In this document: piece after piece, positions 1 to 6,346 of the stretch
Layout of the letters: each line of letters starts with the position of its first letter
How positions within the stretch are numbered: position 1 is the stretch's first letter
NCBI GenBank assembly: GCA_002839205.1
Contig: PGXP01000012.1
Coordinates: 1-12,751 of the forward strand
Length of the DNA stretch: 12,751 bases
Direction: 5' to 3'
DNA from: Spirochaetae bacterium HGW-Spirochaetae-9
GTDB taxonomy: Bacteria > Spirochaetota > Spirochaetia > Treponematales > Rectinemataceae
Notes under the pieces: model-generated
What the model saw: the letters and a program-made list of their open reading frames with translations, nothing else
The model's database searches: none
Told to the model about the DNA's origin: nothing
Translations under genes and position numbers: made by a program

Positions 1-137
1 GCCCCGTGGTCGGGGTAAACTGCCAGGCCGAGGAGCCGGGGCTGGTTGAAGTGGCGCCGGGCCACCGTGTCGCCTGCCATCGCGCGGCCAAGGCGCGGGA
101 CTTAGACCGGCATGGCCTGATCGCGGACAGGCAATGA
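1..137 (+). CDS. C-terminal end of an oligopeptide/dipeptide-type ABC transporter ATP-binding protein (5' partial)
   Basis: Frame 3 is open from the window edge to a TGA at 135-137 and gives about 44 residues, with the segments NCQAEEPGLVEV and PGHRVACHRA. The pattern C-x(3)-E-P-x-L-x-E-V followed by G-H-x-V-A-C-H is the characteristic end of the C-terminal domain that OppD/OppF/DppD/DppF-family ATPases carry after the nucleotide-binding domain. The Walker and signature motifs would lie upstream, outside the window. The family powers import of peptides, nickel or related solutes at the inner membrane. The stop lies 22 bases before guaD with no visible terminator, so the two are probably co-transcribed. 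The substrate cannot be read from this fragment. Confidence 0.72.
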   Translation, partial: PVVGVNCQAEEPGLVEVAPGHRVACHRAAKARDLDRHGLIADRQ

Positions 138-159
138 AGGGCTGAATCGGAGGCGTAGC

Positions 160-1533
160 ATGACTTCCATGAATCATCTGAGAGGCAAGACGATCCTGGC
201 GAACGGCTTCCACATGCCGCGCCGCGAGGCCGTCGACGTATTCACCGACGCGCTCATCGCGGTCGACAAGGACGGCGTGATCGAATCCCTCCTCAGTCCG
301 GGCGATCCCGGCTACGAAGCGAGGCGGCGATCGGCCCAGGACGGCGGGACCCTCGTCAGGCTTCCCGAAGGAACTTACCTCCTGCCCGGGCTCGTCGATA
401 CCCATGTGCACGCTCCCCAGTACCCGCAACTCGGCCAGGCCCTCGACGTGCCCCTCGAGGTATGGCTCAACAAGTACACTTTTCCGCTCGAAGCCCGATA
501 CGCGGACATCGCCTTCGCGCGGGCGACCTATTCCCTTCTCGTCGACGACCTCATCGCTATCGGCACGACGACGGCTCTCTACTACGCCACGATTCACCAG
601 GACGCCACCAAGATTCTCGCCGATATCTGCCTGGAAAAAGGGCAGAGGGCTCTCGTAGGGAAGGTGGCGATGGACCACAGGGAGCAGTGCCCCGACTACT
701 ATCGGGACGCCTCCGCGGACGAAGCCATCCGCGGCACGGCCGACCTCTTCGACTACGTGAAGGCGAATCCCGACAACGCCGAGGGAAGGGTCCTGGCCGT
801 GGTGTCGCCGCGCTTCATCCCCTCCTGCACGGACGCATCGCTAAAGGGTCTTGGAGCCCTGGCGAAGGAGCTCGGCTGCCATGTGCAGACGCACTGCTCG
901 GAGGGCGATTGGGAACACCGCTTCGTGATTGAGCGATTCGGCATGACGGGAACGGAGACCCTGGACAGCTTCGGCTTTCTCGGTCGCAAGAGCGTGCTCG
1001 GCCACGCCCCCCACCTCACCGCGGGCGACATGGATATATTCAAGGCCCGCGGATCGGCGGTCTCGCACTGCCCCCTGTCGAATGCCTACTTCTCCAGCGC
1101 CGTCTTCCCTCTGCGCGCTGCCCTCGAGCGGGGCCTGCACGTGGCCCTCGGCACCGACGTCTCAGGCGGGCCGTCCAGTTCCATGTTCGAGGCTATGCGT
1201 GAGTCGATAGCCGCCTCGCGCATGCTCGAAACGGGCAACGACGCGAGATTCCCGCCTGAGGAACGGCGCGGACGGCCCTTCAGCAGGGTCGATTTCCGCG
1301 ACGCCTTCTACATCGCGACGACCGGAGGCGGCATCGCCCTCGATCTTCCGATAGGCAACTTCAGCCCCGGCTTCCACTTCGACGCCATCGCCGTGGACAC
1401 CAGGGCGCCGGAGGGCTCGATCCGGCTCTGGGACGATCTCGACACGGGGGGAAAAATTCTGCAGAAGATCGTCTACACCACGACGAGGCCCAATATCGCG
1501 TCGGTATGGGTCGGAGGAAAGCAGATCCGCTAG
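160..1533 (+). CDS. guaD: Guanine deaminase
   Basis: Zinc-dependent amidohydrolase that converts guanine to xanthine and ammonia in purine salvage or catabolism, acting in the cytosol. The 457 residues match the usual family length. The metal-binding motif DTHVHAPQ lies at residues 80-87 (His82, His84), preceded by LLPGLV. The guanine deaminase signatures PRFIPSC (217-223), QTHCSE (243-248, metal His245), GHAPHL (281-286, His282), HCPLSNAYFS (303-312) and GTDVSGG (331-337, metal Asp333) follow in the expected order. Together these separate it from cytosine deaminase and from chlorohydrolases of the same superfamily. The ATG at 160 is chosen because GGAGG at 149-153 stands 6 bases before it; a second ATG at 169 is possible but less well spaced. 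It probably shares a transcript with the upstream ABC ATPase, whose transporter may supply a nitrogen source. Confidence 0.93.
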   Translation: MTSMNHLRGKTILANGFHMPRREAVDVFTDALIAVDKDGVIESLLSPGDPGYEARRRSAQDGGTLVRLPEGTYLLPGLVDTHVHAPQYPQLGQALDVPLEVWLNKYTFPLEARYADIAFARATYSLLVDDLIAIGTTTALYYATIHQDATKILADICLEKGQRALVGKVAMDHREQCPDYYRDASADEAIRGTADLFDYVKANPDNAEGRVLAVVSPRFIPSCTDASLKGLGALAKELGCHVQTHCSEGDWEHRFVIERFGMTGTETLDSFGFLGRKSVLGHAPHLTAGDMDIFKARGSAVSHCPLSNAYFSSAVFPLRAALERGLHVALGTDVSGGPSSSMFEAMRESIAASRMLETGNDARFPPEERRGRPFSRVDFRDAFYIATTGGGIALDLPIGNFSPGFHFDAIAVDTRAPEGSIRLWDDLDTGGKILQKIVYTTTRPNIASVWVGGKQIR

Positions 1534-1546
1534 ATACGGCATCGCA

Positions 1547-1575
1547 TTTCCCCGGACCGCAATATTTACTATATT
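1547..1575 (+). promoter_or_regulatory. Candidate promoter for the lipoate ligase/PDH operon
   Basis: TATATT at 1570-1575 is a five-of-six match to the -10 consensus and sits in an AT-rich patch that stands out from the GC-rich surroundings. A weak -35 (TTTCCC, 1547-1552) lies 17 bases upstream. A transcript from this -10 would start at about 1582-1584, at or next to the ATG at 1584, so the mRNA would be leaderless or nearly so. The assignment rests on consensus matching alone. Confidence 0.45.
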
Positions 1576-1583
1576 CTATAGAC

Positions 1584-2540
1584 ATGAAGATCAGGACCTA
1601 TCGACTGGATGGCGCTTCTCCTCTTGACCACCTGGCCGTGGAGAACGTCCTCCTCGATACATGCGAAGGCCCTGACGCCCTCCTTCTTTTCTATGTCAAT
1701 GAACCATCCGTCATCATCGGGCGCAACCAGAATCCCTGGCGCGAAGCCTCGCTCGGCAAAACGCCGTCTGGCGCGACCCTGCCGCTATTCAGGCGAATTT
1801 CGGGCGGCGGCGCGGTCTACCATGATGGCGGCAACCTGAACTGGGCCCTGATTGTGCCGCGCGAGCTACACTCCCAGGACGATGAACTCGCCGCCATGGC
1901 CGCCGCGATTTCGGCCCAGGGTTTCGATGTGGTGCCGGGGGAGCGCGGCGGCCTCTACGTCGGCCCCTCCTCGCCCCATGCCGGCAAGAAGGTGTCGGGC
2001 ACCGCCAGGCGTTTCGGGGCGAGGAGGGTGCTACACCACGGCACCCTCCTCGTGGATGCCGACATGGGCATGCTCCACGCAAGCCTCCATGGAATGGAAA
2101 CCTTCGACGATGCTTCCCTGCCTTCCGTACCCGCCCATCCGGCGAACCTGGCGACGATAAAGCCAGGAATTGCGCTGGATGCCCTGATGGAAGGCATTTC
2201 GCTCCATCTGACGGGTAGTTCGACGGCTCCCCTCCCCGCATCGATCGCCGACAGATCCCTCCTGGACACAGAACGCCGGAGGCTCTCCTCATCCGAATGG
2301 ATATGGGAGGCAACTCCTCCGTTTTCCGTCCTCTTGAAACCACGGAGCAGGACCGCGGCCCTACGCATCGAAAAAGGCAGGATAGCCGCGTGGATCGATG
2401 GAGGCGGGCAAGAGGCATCCCGCGCGGCAAAAGCATTTGAGCTGTCCGGATATCTGGGCAAGCTTTTTTCCATTCCTGTATACGAAAAACTGAAGACGAT
2501 GGTCGCCGAAACCAGTCGGCACGACGAGGAGGCACGATGA
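1584..2540 (+). CDS. lplA: Lipoate-protein ligase A
   Basis: Activates free lipoate with ATP and transfers the lipoyl group to a lysine of lipoyl-domain proteins, here presumably the E2 encoded downstream. The 318 residues show the family motifs in order: RRISGGGAVYHDGGNLNW (70-87), the lipoyl-AMP lysine region KKVSGTARR (135-143) and HHGTLL (151-156). The C-terminal part, with SEWIWEATPPF, fits the small accessory domain of bacterial LplA. The frame is open back to an ATG at 1506 inside guaD, but that would add 26 residues with no LplA character. Homologues begin near MKIRTYRL, so 1584 is preferred. Neither start has a Shine-Dalgarno sequence, unlike its neighbours. The stop overlaps the next gene by 4 bases (ATGA at 2537-2540), indicating coupled translation. 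Confidence 0.88.
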   Translation: MKIRTYRLDGASPLDHLAVENVLLDTCEGPDALLLFYVNEPSVIIGRNQNPWREASLGKTPSGATLPLFRRISGGGAVYHDGGNLNWALIVPRELHSQDDELAAMAAAISAQGFDVVPGERGGLYVGPSSPHAGKKVSGTARRFGARRVLHHGTLLVDADMGMLHASLHGMETFDDASLPSVPAHPANLATIKPGIALDALMEGISLHLTGSSTAPLPASIADRSLLDTERRRLSSSEWIWEATPPFSVLLKPRSRTAALRIEKGRIAAWIDGGGQEASRAAKAFELSGYLGKLFSIPVYEKLKTMVAETSRHDEEAR

Positions 2541-2980
2541 AAAACGATTCCGTCATGACAAAGGTAAAGGATCTGGTAGGAGACGTGGGCGTGGGCATAT
2601 TCACGACGATAGACGCAAAGGGCAAGCCCCGTTCCCGATGGATGACACCCATCTTCCTGCCCCGGCTTCCCGGCGCCCTCTACGCGGTTACCTCCAGGAA
2701 TTTCAGAAAAATCGAACAGCTCGATGCCAACCCCAACGTGTCATGGATTTTCCAGTCGAAGAGCCTGGACAGGATCGCTACCGTCACGGGGACGGCATCC
2801 ATTGTCCAGGATCCAGGGCTCGCGGCAGAGGTGCTCGAGGCTATCGGACCTCACCTCGAGGTATTCTGGAGGTTTGCAGGGGATCCGAAAAAGCTTGTCG
2901 TCATGGAAACCCTGATAGAATCGGTATCCTGGTTCAGCCCCCTCAAGGAAGGGAAGACGGAGGAGGTTGTCCATGAGTAA
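2537..2980 (+). CDS. Pyridoxamine 5'-phosphate oxidase-like split-barrel flavin-binding protein
   Basis: A 147-residue protein resembling the general stress protein 26 / PNPOx-like split beta-barrel family, whose members usually bind FMN or F420. The family pattern is visible: a strand with GVGIFTTIDAKGKPRSRWM (residues 18-36), then LYAVTSRNFRKIEQLDANPNVSW, where the S/T-x-x-x-K-x-x-Q-L-x-x-N-P motif is typical, and then the VTGTASIVQDP strand and turn. The substrate is unknown and true PNP oxidase activity is unlikely at this length. GAGGAGG at 2526-2532 supports the ATG at 2537. The gene overlaps lplA by 4 bases and pdhA by 8 bases, so it is translated as part of the PDH operon. It may be a redox or stress accessory, but no specific role can be read from the sequence. 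Confidence 0.8.
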   Translation: MKNDSVMTKVKDLVGDVGVGIFTTIDAKGKPRSRWMTPIFLPRLPGALYAVTSRNFRKIEQLDANPNVSWIFQSKSLDRIATVTGTASIVQDPGLAAEVLEAIGPHLEVFWRFAGDPKKLVVMETLIESVSWFSPLKEGKTEEVVHE

Positions 2981-3950
2981 ATCGAAACTTCCGGCACTAT
3001 CGCGAAACACGCTGCTCTCCATGCTGGAGGAAATGCAGCTGATCAGGGCATTCGAAGAAAAGGCCGGCCAGATGTACGGATTGAGGAAGATAGGCGGTTT
3101 CTGCCACCTCTATACGGGCCAGGAGGCCGTGGCCGTCGGGGCTATTTCCTCTCTCGACCTCGCGAAGGATTATGTGCTCACGGCCTACAGGGACCATGGC
3201 CATGCCCTCGCCTGCGGCATGGATCCCAAGGCTCTCATGGCCGAACTCTTCGGCAAGGTGACGGGGGTTTCGAGGGGCAAGGGCGGCTCCATGCATTTCT
3301 TCGACGCCAAGCGGCATATGCTGGGCGGAAACGGCATCGTGGGAGCCCAGATTCCCATTGCCACCGGTGTCGCCCTGTCCCAGTCCTATGAAAAAACAGG
3401 GGGAGCCACCCTCTGCTTTTTCGGCGACGGCGCCTTCCACCAGGGAGCCCTGCACGAAAGCTTCAATCTGGCCCGAATATGGAATCTGCCCATCGTCTAC
3501 ATCGTGGAAAACAACCAGTGGGGGATGGGAACGAGCTGGAAGAAGGTGTCGGCCCAGCCCGATTTTGCATCGACCGCGGCAGCCTACTCCATGAAGGGCT
3601 ACGTTTGCGACGGCATGGACGTGGTGGAAGTGAACGAGGTGGTTTCGGCCGCTGTCGCCGCCGCAAGGAAGGGCGAGCCTTCCTTCATCGAAGCCAGGAC
3701 CTACCGCTACAAGGGGCATTCGATGAGCGATCCCCAGAAATATAGGACCCGCGATGAGGTGGGCGAATACAGGAAGCGGGATCCTATCCTTTTCCTGAAG
3801 GGAAGGCTCGAGGACGAAAAGCTGATCTCCCCGGAGGAATGGGAGGCTATTTCCTCCCGCGTCGACGTTGTCGTCGAGGAAGCCCTGCAATTCGCAGAGA
3901 CGAGCCCTGAACCGGCCCCGGGCGAACTCTACGCCGACATGCTGGCATGA
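2973..3950 (+). CDS. pdhA: Pyruvate dehydrogenase E1 component, alpha subunit
   Basis: Thiamine-diphosphate-dependent E1 alpha of the alpha2-beta2 type, which decarboxylates pyruvate and passes the two-carbon unit to E2. The 325 residues include GFCHLYTGQEA (42-52), AYRDHGHALACG (71-82), KGGSMHFFD (103-111), the ThDP/Mg motif starting GDGAFHQGALHE (151-162) and ending at ENN (179-181), and the loop YRYKGHSMSDP (244-254). The HSMSDP loop and the CHLYTGQEA segment favour pyruvate over acetoin or branched-chain substrates. ATG 2973 is chosen: GGAGGAGG at 2959-2966 is 6 bases upstream. A TTG at 2967 in the same frame directly abuts the ribosome site and is unlikely to be used. The first 8 bases overlap the preceding gene, and E1 beta follows after 10 bases. 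Confidence 0.92.
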   Translation: MSKSKLPALSRNTLLSMLEEMQLIRAFEEKAGQMYGLRKIGGFCHLYTGQEAVAVGAISSLDLAKDYVLTAYRDHGHALACGMDPKALMAELFGKVTGVSRGKGGSMHFFDAKRHMLGGNGIVGAQIPIATGVALSQSYEKTGGATLCFFGDGAFHQGALHESFNLARIWNLPIVYIVENNQWGMGTSWKKVSAQPDFASTAAAYSMKGYVCDGMDVVEVNEVVSAAVAAARKGEPSFIEARTYRYKGHSMSDPQKYRTRDEVGEYRKRDPILFLKGRLEDEKLISPEEWEAISSRVDVVVEEALQFAETSPEPAPGELYADMLA

Positions 3951-3960
3951 GGAGGATACA

Positions 3961-4947
3961 ATGTCTGAAATGACCTATAGGGATGCGCTCAACAGGGCGC
4001 TGGATGAAGAGATGACCCGTGACCCAAAAGTTTTCCTCATGGGCGAGGAAGTTGGGGAATATGATGGCGCCTACAAGGTATCCAAGGGCCTCCTCGCCAA
4101 ATACGGCCCCGAGAGGATCCGCGATACGCCGATTTCCGAATTGGGATTCACCGGGCTCGGCGTCGGGGCGGCCATCGCCGGCCTGCGTCCGGTAGTCGAG
4201 TGGATGACGCACAACTTTGCCCTCCTCGCGCTGGACCAGGTGGTGAACAACGCTGCCAAGATGCGCCAGATGTCGGGAGGCCAGCTTTCCGTTCCCATCG
4301 TGTTCAGGGGACCCAACGGCCCGGCCGAGTACCTGGCAGCCCAGCATTCGCAGGACCTGGCATCCTACTGGGCCCATGTCCCAGGTTTGAAGGTTGTCGC
4401 CCCGGCGACGCCGGCAGACGCGTATGGCCTCCTCAAGAGCGCGATACGCGACGACAATCCCGTCGTCATGCTCGAGTCCGAGATGATGTATTCCTGGAAG
4501 GGCGAGGTGCCTGACGAAGAGTTCCTCGTGCCTATCGGCAAAGCGAAAATCGCGAGGGAGGGGACGGATCTCACGATCATAACCTATTCCAAACCCTTGA
4601 AGATGGCACTGGAAGCCGCGAACCGGCTCGCCGAAAAAGGCGTTTCAGCGGAAGTGATCGACATACGAAGCCTTCGTCCCCTCGATGAGGAAAGCCTCTA
4701 TGCTTCCGTACGGAAAACAGGGCGCTGCATTGTCGTCGAAGAAGCCTGGCCCTATGCGAGCGTTGGATCGCACATCGCGTGGCTCGTGTCCAAGAACTGC
4801 TTCGACGTGCTCGATGCCCAAGTGGAGCTTGTCTCCGGCGAGGATGTGCCTATGCCGTACAACCATGCCCTCGAACTCGCGGCCCAGCCCTCGGCGGCCA
4901 AGATCATTGGGGCGGCCGGTCGCGTCCTGTATAGGGAGGATCTCTGA
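3961..4947 (+). CDS. pdhB: Pyruvate dehydrogenase E1 component, beta subunit
   Basis: Partner of the preceding E1 alpha in the pyruvate dehydrogenase complex. The 328 residues carry MGEEVGEYDGAYKVSKGL (27-44) and DTPISELGFTG (55-65), where Glu60 corresponds to the glutamate that activates ThDP. EYLAAQHSQD (123-132) contains a conserved histidine (His129), and the transketolase C-terminal domain follows with VIDIRSLRPLD and SGEDVPMPYNHALE. Length and motif order are normal for PdhB. The frame is open further upstream, but ATG 3961 has GGAGG at 3951-3955 and starts the conserved sequence, whereas the extension reads through pdhA. It lies 10 bases after pdhA and 1 base before the E2 start, consistent with one polycistronic message. 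Confidence 0.93.
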   Translation: MSEMTYRDALNRALDEEMTRDPKVFLMGEEVGEYDGAYKVSKGLLAKYGPERIRDTPISELGFTGLGVGAAIAGLRPVVEWMTHNFALLALDQVVNNAAKMRQMSGGQLSVPIVFRGPNGPAEYLAAQHSQDLASYWAHVPGLKVVAPATPADAYGLLKSAIRDDNPVVMLESEMMYSWKGEVPDEEFLVPIGKAKIAREGTDLTIITYSKPLKMALEAANRLAEKGVSAEVIDIRSLRPLDEESLYASVRKTGRCIVVEEAWPYASVGSHIAWLVSKNCFDVLDAQVELVSGEDVPMPYNHALELAAQPSAAKIIGAAGRVLYREDL

Positions 4948-4948
4948 T

Positions 4949-6229
4949 ATGGCCCAGAAACTCATGATGATAGCCCTTTCTCCGACGATGACGGAAGGAA
5001 CGATTGCGAAGTGGAAGAGGGCCGAAGGCGATGCGTTTTCCGCGGGAGATCTTCTCTGCGAAGTGGAGACGGACAAGGCGAGCATGGATTACGAAGCCCC
5101 CTCCTCCGCTGTGCTTCTGAAGATAGTAGTCCAGGCGGGAAAGAAGGCAGCCGTAGGCGAGACAATAGCGGTCATTGGAAAGGCCGGCGAGGATCCCGGG
5201 CCACTGCTCCTCGAGGGCAAGGCCGCTCCTGCCCCTGCTGTTGCCGCTCCTGCCCCTGCTGCCGTTCCCGGCCCGGTGCCGAGCCCCGCAGCATCGCCCG
5301 CCGCGCCGACAAAAGCCCCGGCCGTTCCGGCGCAGGCCCCCGCCGTGCCGGCGGCCTACCCCCCCTCCTCGCCCCTCGCAAGGAAAGTCGCGCGCGAAAG
5401 GCAGGTGGACATCAGGCGCGTTCGGGGTTCTGGCCCCGAAGGCAGAGTGACGGAGAAGGATGTACTGGCCTTCGCCGAGGCTCCCGTTCCTGAGGGGAGC
5501 AGCCTTCTCTCAACAGCCTCAGCCACATCGGCAGCCTCCGCGCGCGCGCCTTCCGGCAGCATTCCCGTCTCAGGGAAACGCGCCGTCATCGCGCGGCGCC
5601 TGAGCGAATCCTTCTTCAGCGCGCCCCACTACTATCTCAAAAAAGAGATCCTCGCGGAAAATCTCTTCAACGCGAGAGCCTCGGTCAACGCGGGACGCAC
5701 AAGCCCGATATCGTACAACGCCATCATCGCAAAGCTCGCCGCGGCAGCGCTGGCCGTCCATCCCGAAATGAATGTGTATTGGAAGGGCGACGCCATCGAG
5801 CAGAGAAATGTCATCGACATCGGGCTGGCGGTCGCCCTGCCGGATGGGCTTGTCACGCCCGTGGTCAGGGACTGCGCGGCCAAGGGCATTCTGCAGATAG
5901 AGAGCGAATTCGCGGCCCTCATCGAAAAGGCGAGGAACAAGGGTCTCTCGCAGGATGAATACGAAGGCGCAGGATTCACGGTGACGAATCTCGGCGGCTT
6001 TGGCATCGACGAATTCACCGCCATCATCAACCCTCCCGCTTCGGCCATACTGGCCGTTGGCGCGCTGGTGAAAAAGCCTGTGGTCGATGCCGATGGCGCC
6101 ATAGTAGCCGCGCGCACCATCTCCCTCACCCTGGGATGCGACCACAGAACCATTGATGGGGCAACCGGAGCGCGATTCCTCGCCGACCTCGCGGCCCTGC
6201 TGGAGAATCCCTTCCGGGCTTTGCTGTAA
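4949..6229 (+). CDS. pdhC: Dihydrolipoamide acetyltransferase (E2) of the pyruvate dehydrogenase complex
   Basis: Core enzyme that takes the acetyl group onto lipoate and passes it to CoA. Three parts are visible in 426 residues. A single N-terminal lipoyl domain (about 1-78) has the lipoylation motif EVETDKAS with Lys43. After an Ala/Pro-rich linker, the peripheral subunit-binding domain (about 138-175) contains SPLARKVARE and GSGPEGRVTEKDV. After a second Ala/Ser-rich linker, the catalytic domain (about 205-426) ends with DHRTIDGATGARF, holding catalytic His399 and Asp403. ATG 4949 is chosen because the lipoyl domain begins there and GGGAGGA (4934-4940) precedes it; the longer open frame runs through pdhB. 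The linker contains a 21-base tandem repeat. The lipoyl group could be supplied by the LplA encoded at the head of the operon. Confidence 0.93.
   Translation: MAQKLMMIALSPTMTEGTIAKWKRAEGDAFSAGDLLCEVETDKASMDYEAPSSAVLLKIVVQAGKKAAVGETIAVIGKAGEDPGPLLLEGKAAPAPAVAAPAPAAVPGPVPSPAASPAAPTKAPAVPAQAPAVPAAYPPSSPLARKVARERQVDIRRVRGSGPEGRVTEKDVLAFAEAPVPEGSSLLSTASATSAASARAPSGSIPVSGKRAVIARRLSESFFSAPHYYLKKEILAENLFNARASVNAGRTSPISYNAIIAKLAAAALAVHPEMNVYWKGDAIEQRNVIDIGLAVALPDGLVTPVVRDCAAKGILQIESEFAALIEKARNKGLSQDEYEGAGFTVTNLGGFGIDEFTAIINPPASAILAVGALVKKPVVDADGAIVAARTISLTLGCDHRTIDGATGARFLADLAALLENPFRALL
5222..5261 (+). repeat. 21-base tandem repeat in the E2 Ala/Pro linker
   Basis: GCCGCTCCTGCCCCTGCTG occurs at 5222-5240 and again, identical, at 5243-5261, with a unit length of 21 bases. 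It is in frame and encodes two copies of a seven-residue Ala/Pro unit in the flexible linker after the lipoyl domain. Gain or loss of a unit would only change linker length. Confidence 0.85.
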
Positions 6230-6346
6230 TAATGCTGGCGATTTTTCGAAAACAGTAGGATACTGGCACAGGCATGAAGAAGGCGAAGCAGCCTTGAACT
6301 ATTTTCCACCCACAAATCCTGCATGGTTGACCAAGGAGAGAGCAGC

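Noticed and set aside
1506..1583. N-terminal extension of lplA from the ATG inside guaD
   Set aside because: It adds 26 residues without LplA similarity and has no Shine-Dalgarno sequence. The GGAGG at 1513-1517 lies after the ATG, and no usable start codon in frame follows it at proper spacing.
1789..2652. 287-codon open frame on the - strand across lplA and the flavin-type protein gene
   Set aside because: The translation is Arg/Pro-rich with no domain, and it crosses two well-supported genes on the other strand.
2967..2972. TTG start for pdhA
   Set aside because: It abuts the GGAGGAGG ribosome site with no spacing; the ATG at 2973 is correctly spaced.
2997..3890. 297-codon open frame on the - strand within pdhA
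   Set aside because: It mirrors a strongly conserved E1 alpha gene and shows no recognisable domain; this is a side effect of high GC content.
2973..4947. Acetoin or branched-chain 2-oxoacid dehydrogenase identity for the E1 genes
   Set aside because: The segments CHLYTGQEA, ENNQWGMGT and YRYKGHSMSDP in E1 alpha, and EEVGEYDGAYKV in E1 beta, are the pyruvate-type versions. Acetoin and branched-chain enzymes differ at these places.
6232..6291. Tiny frames in the E2-E3 gap (ATG at 6232 and 6274)
   Set aside because: They have only eight or nine codons, no ribosome site and no recognisable leader-peptide pattern.
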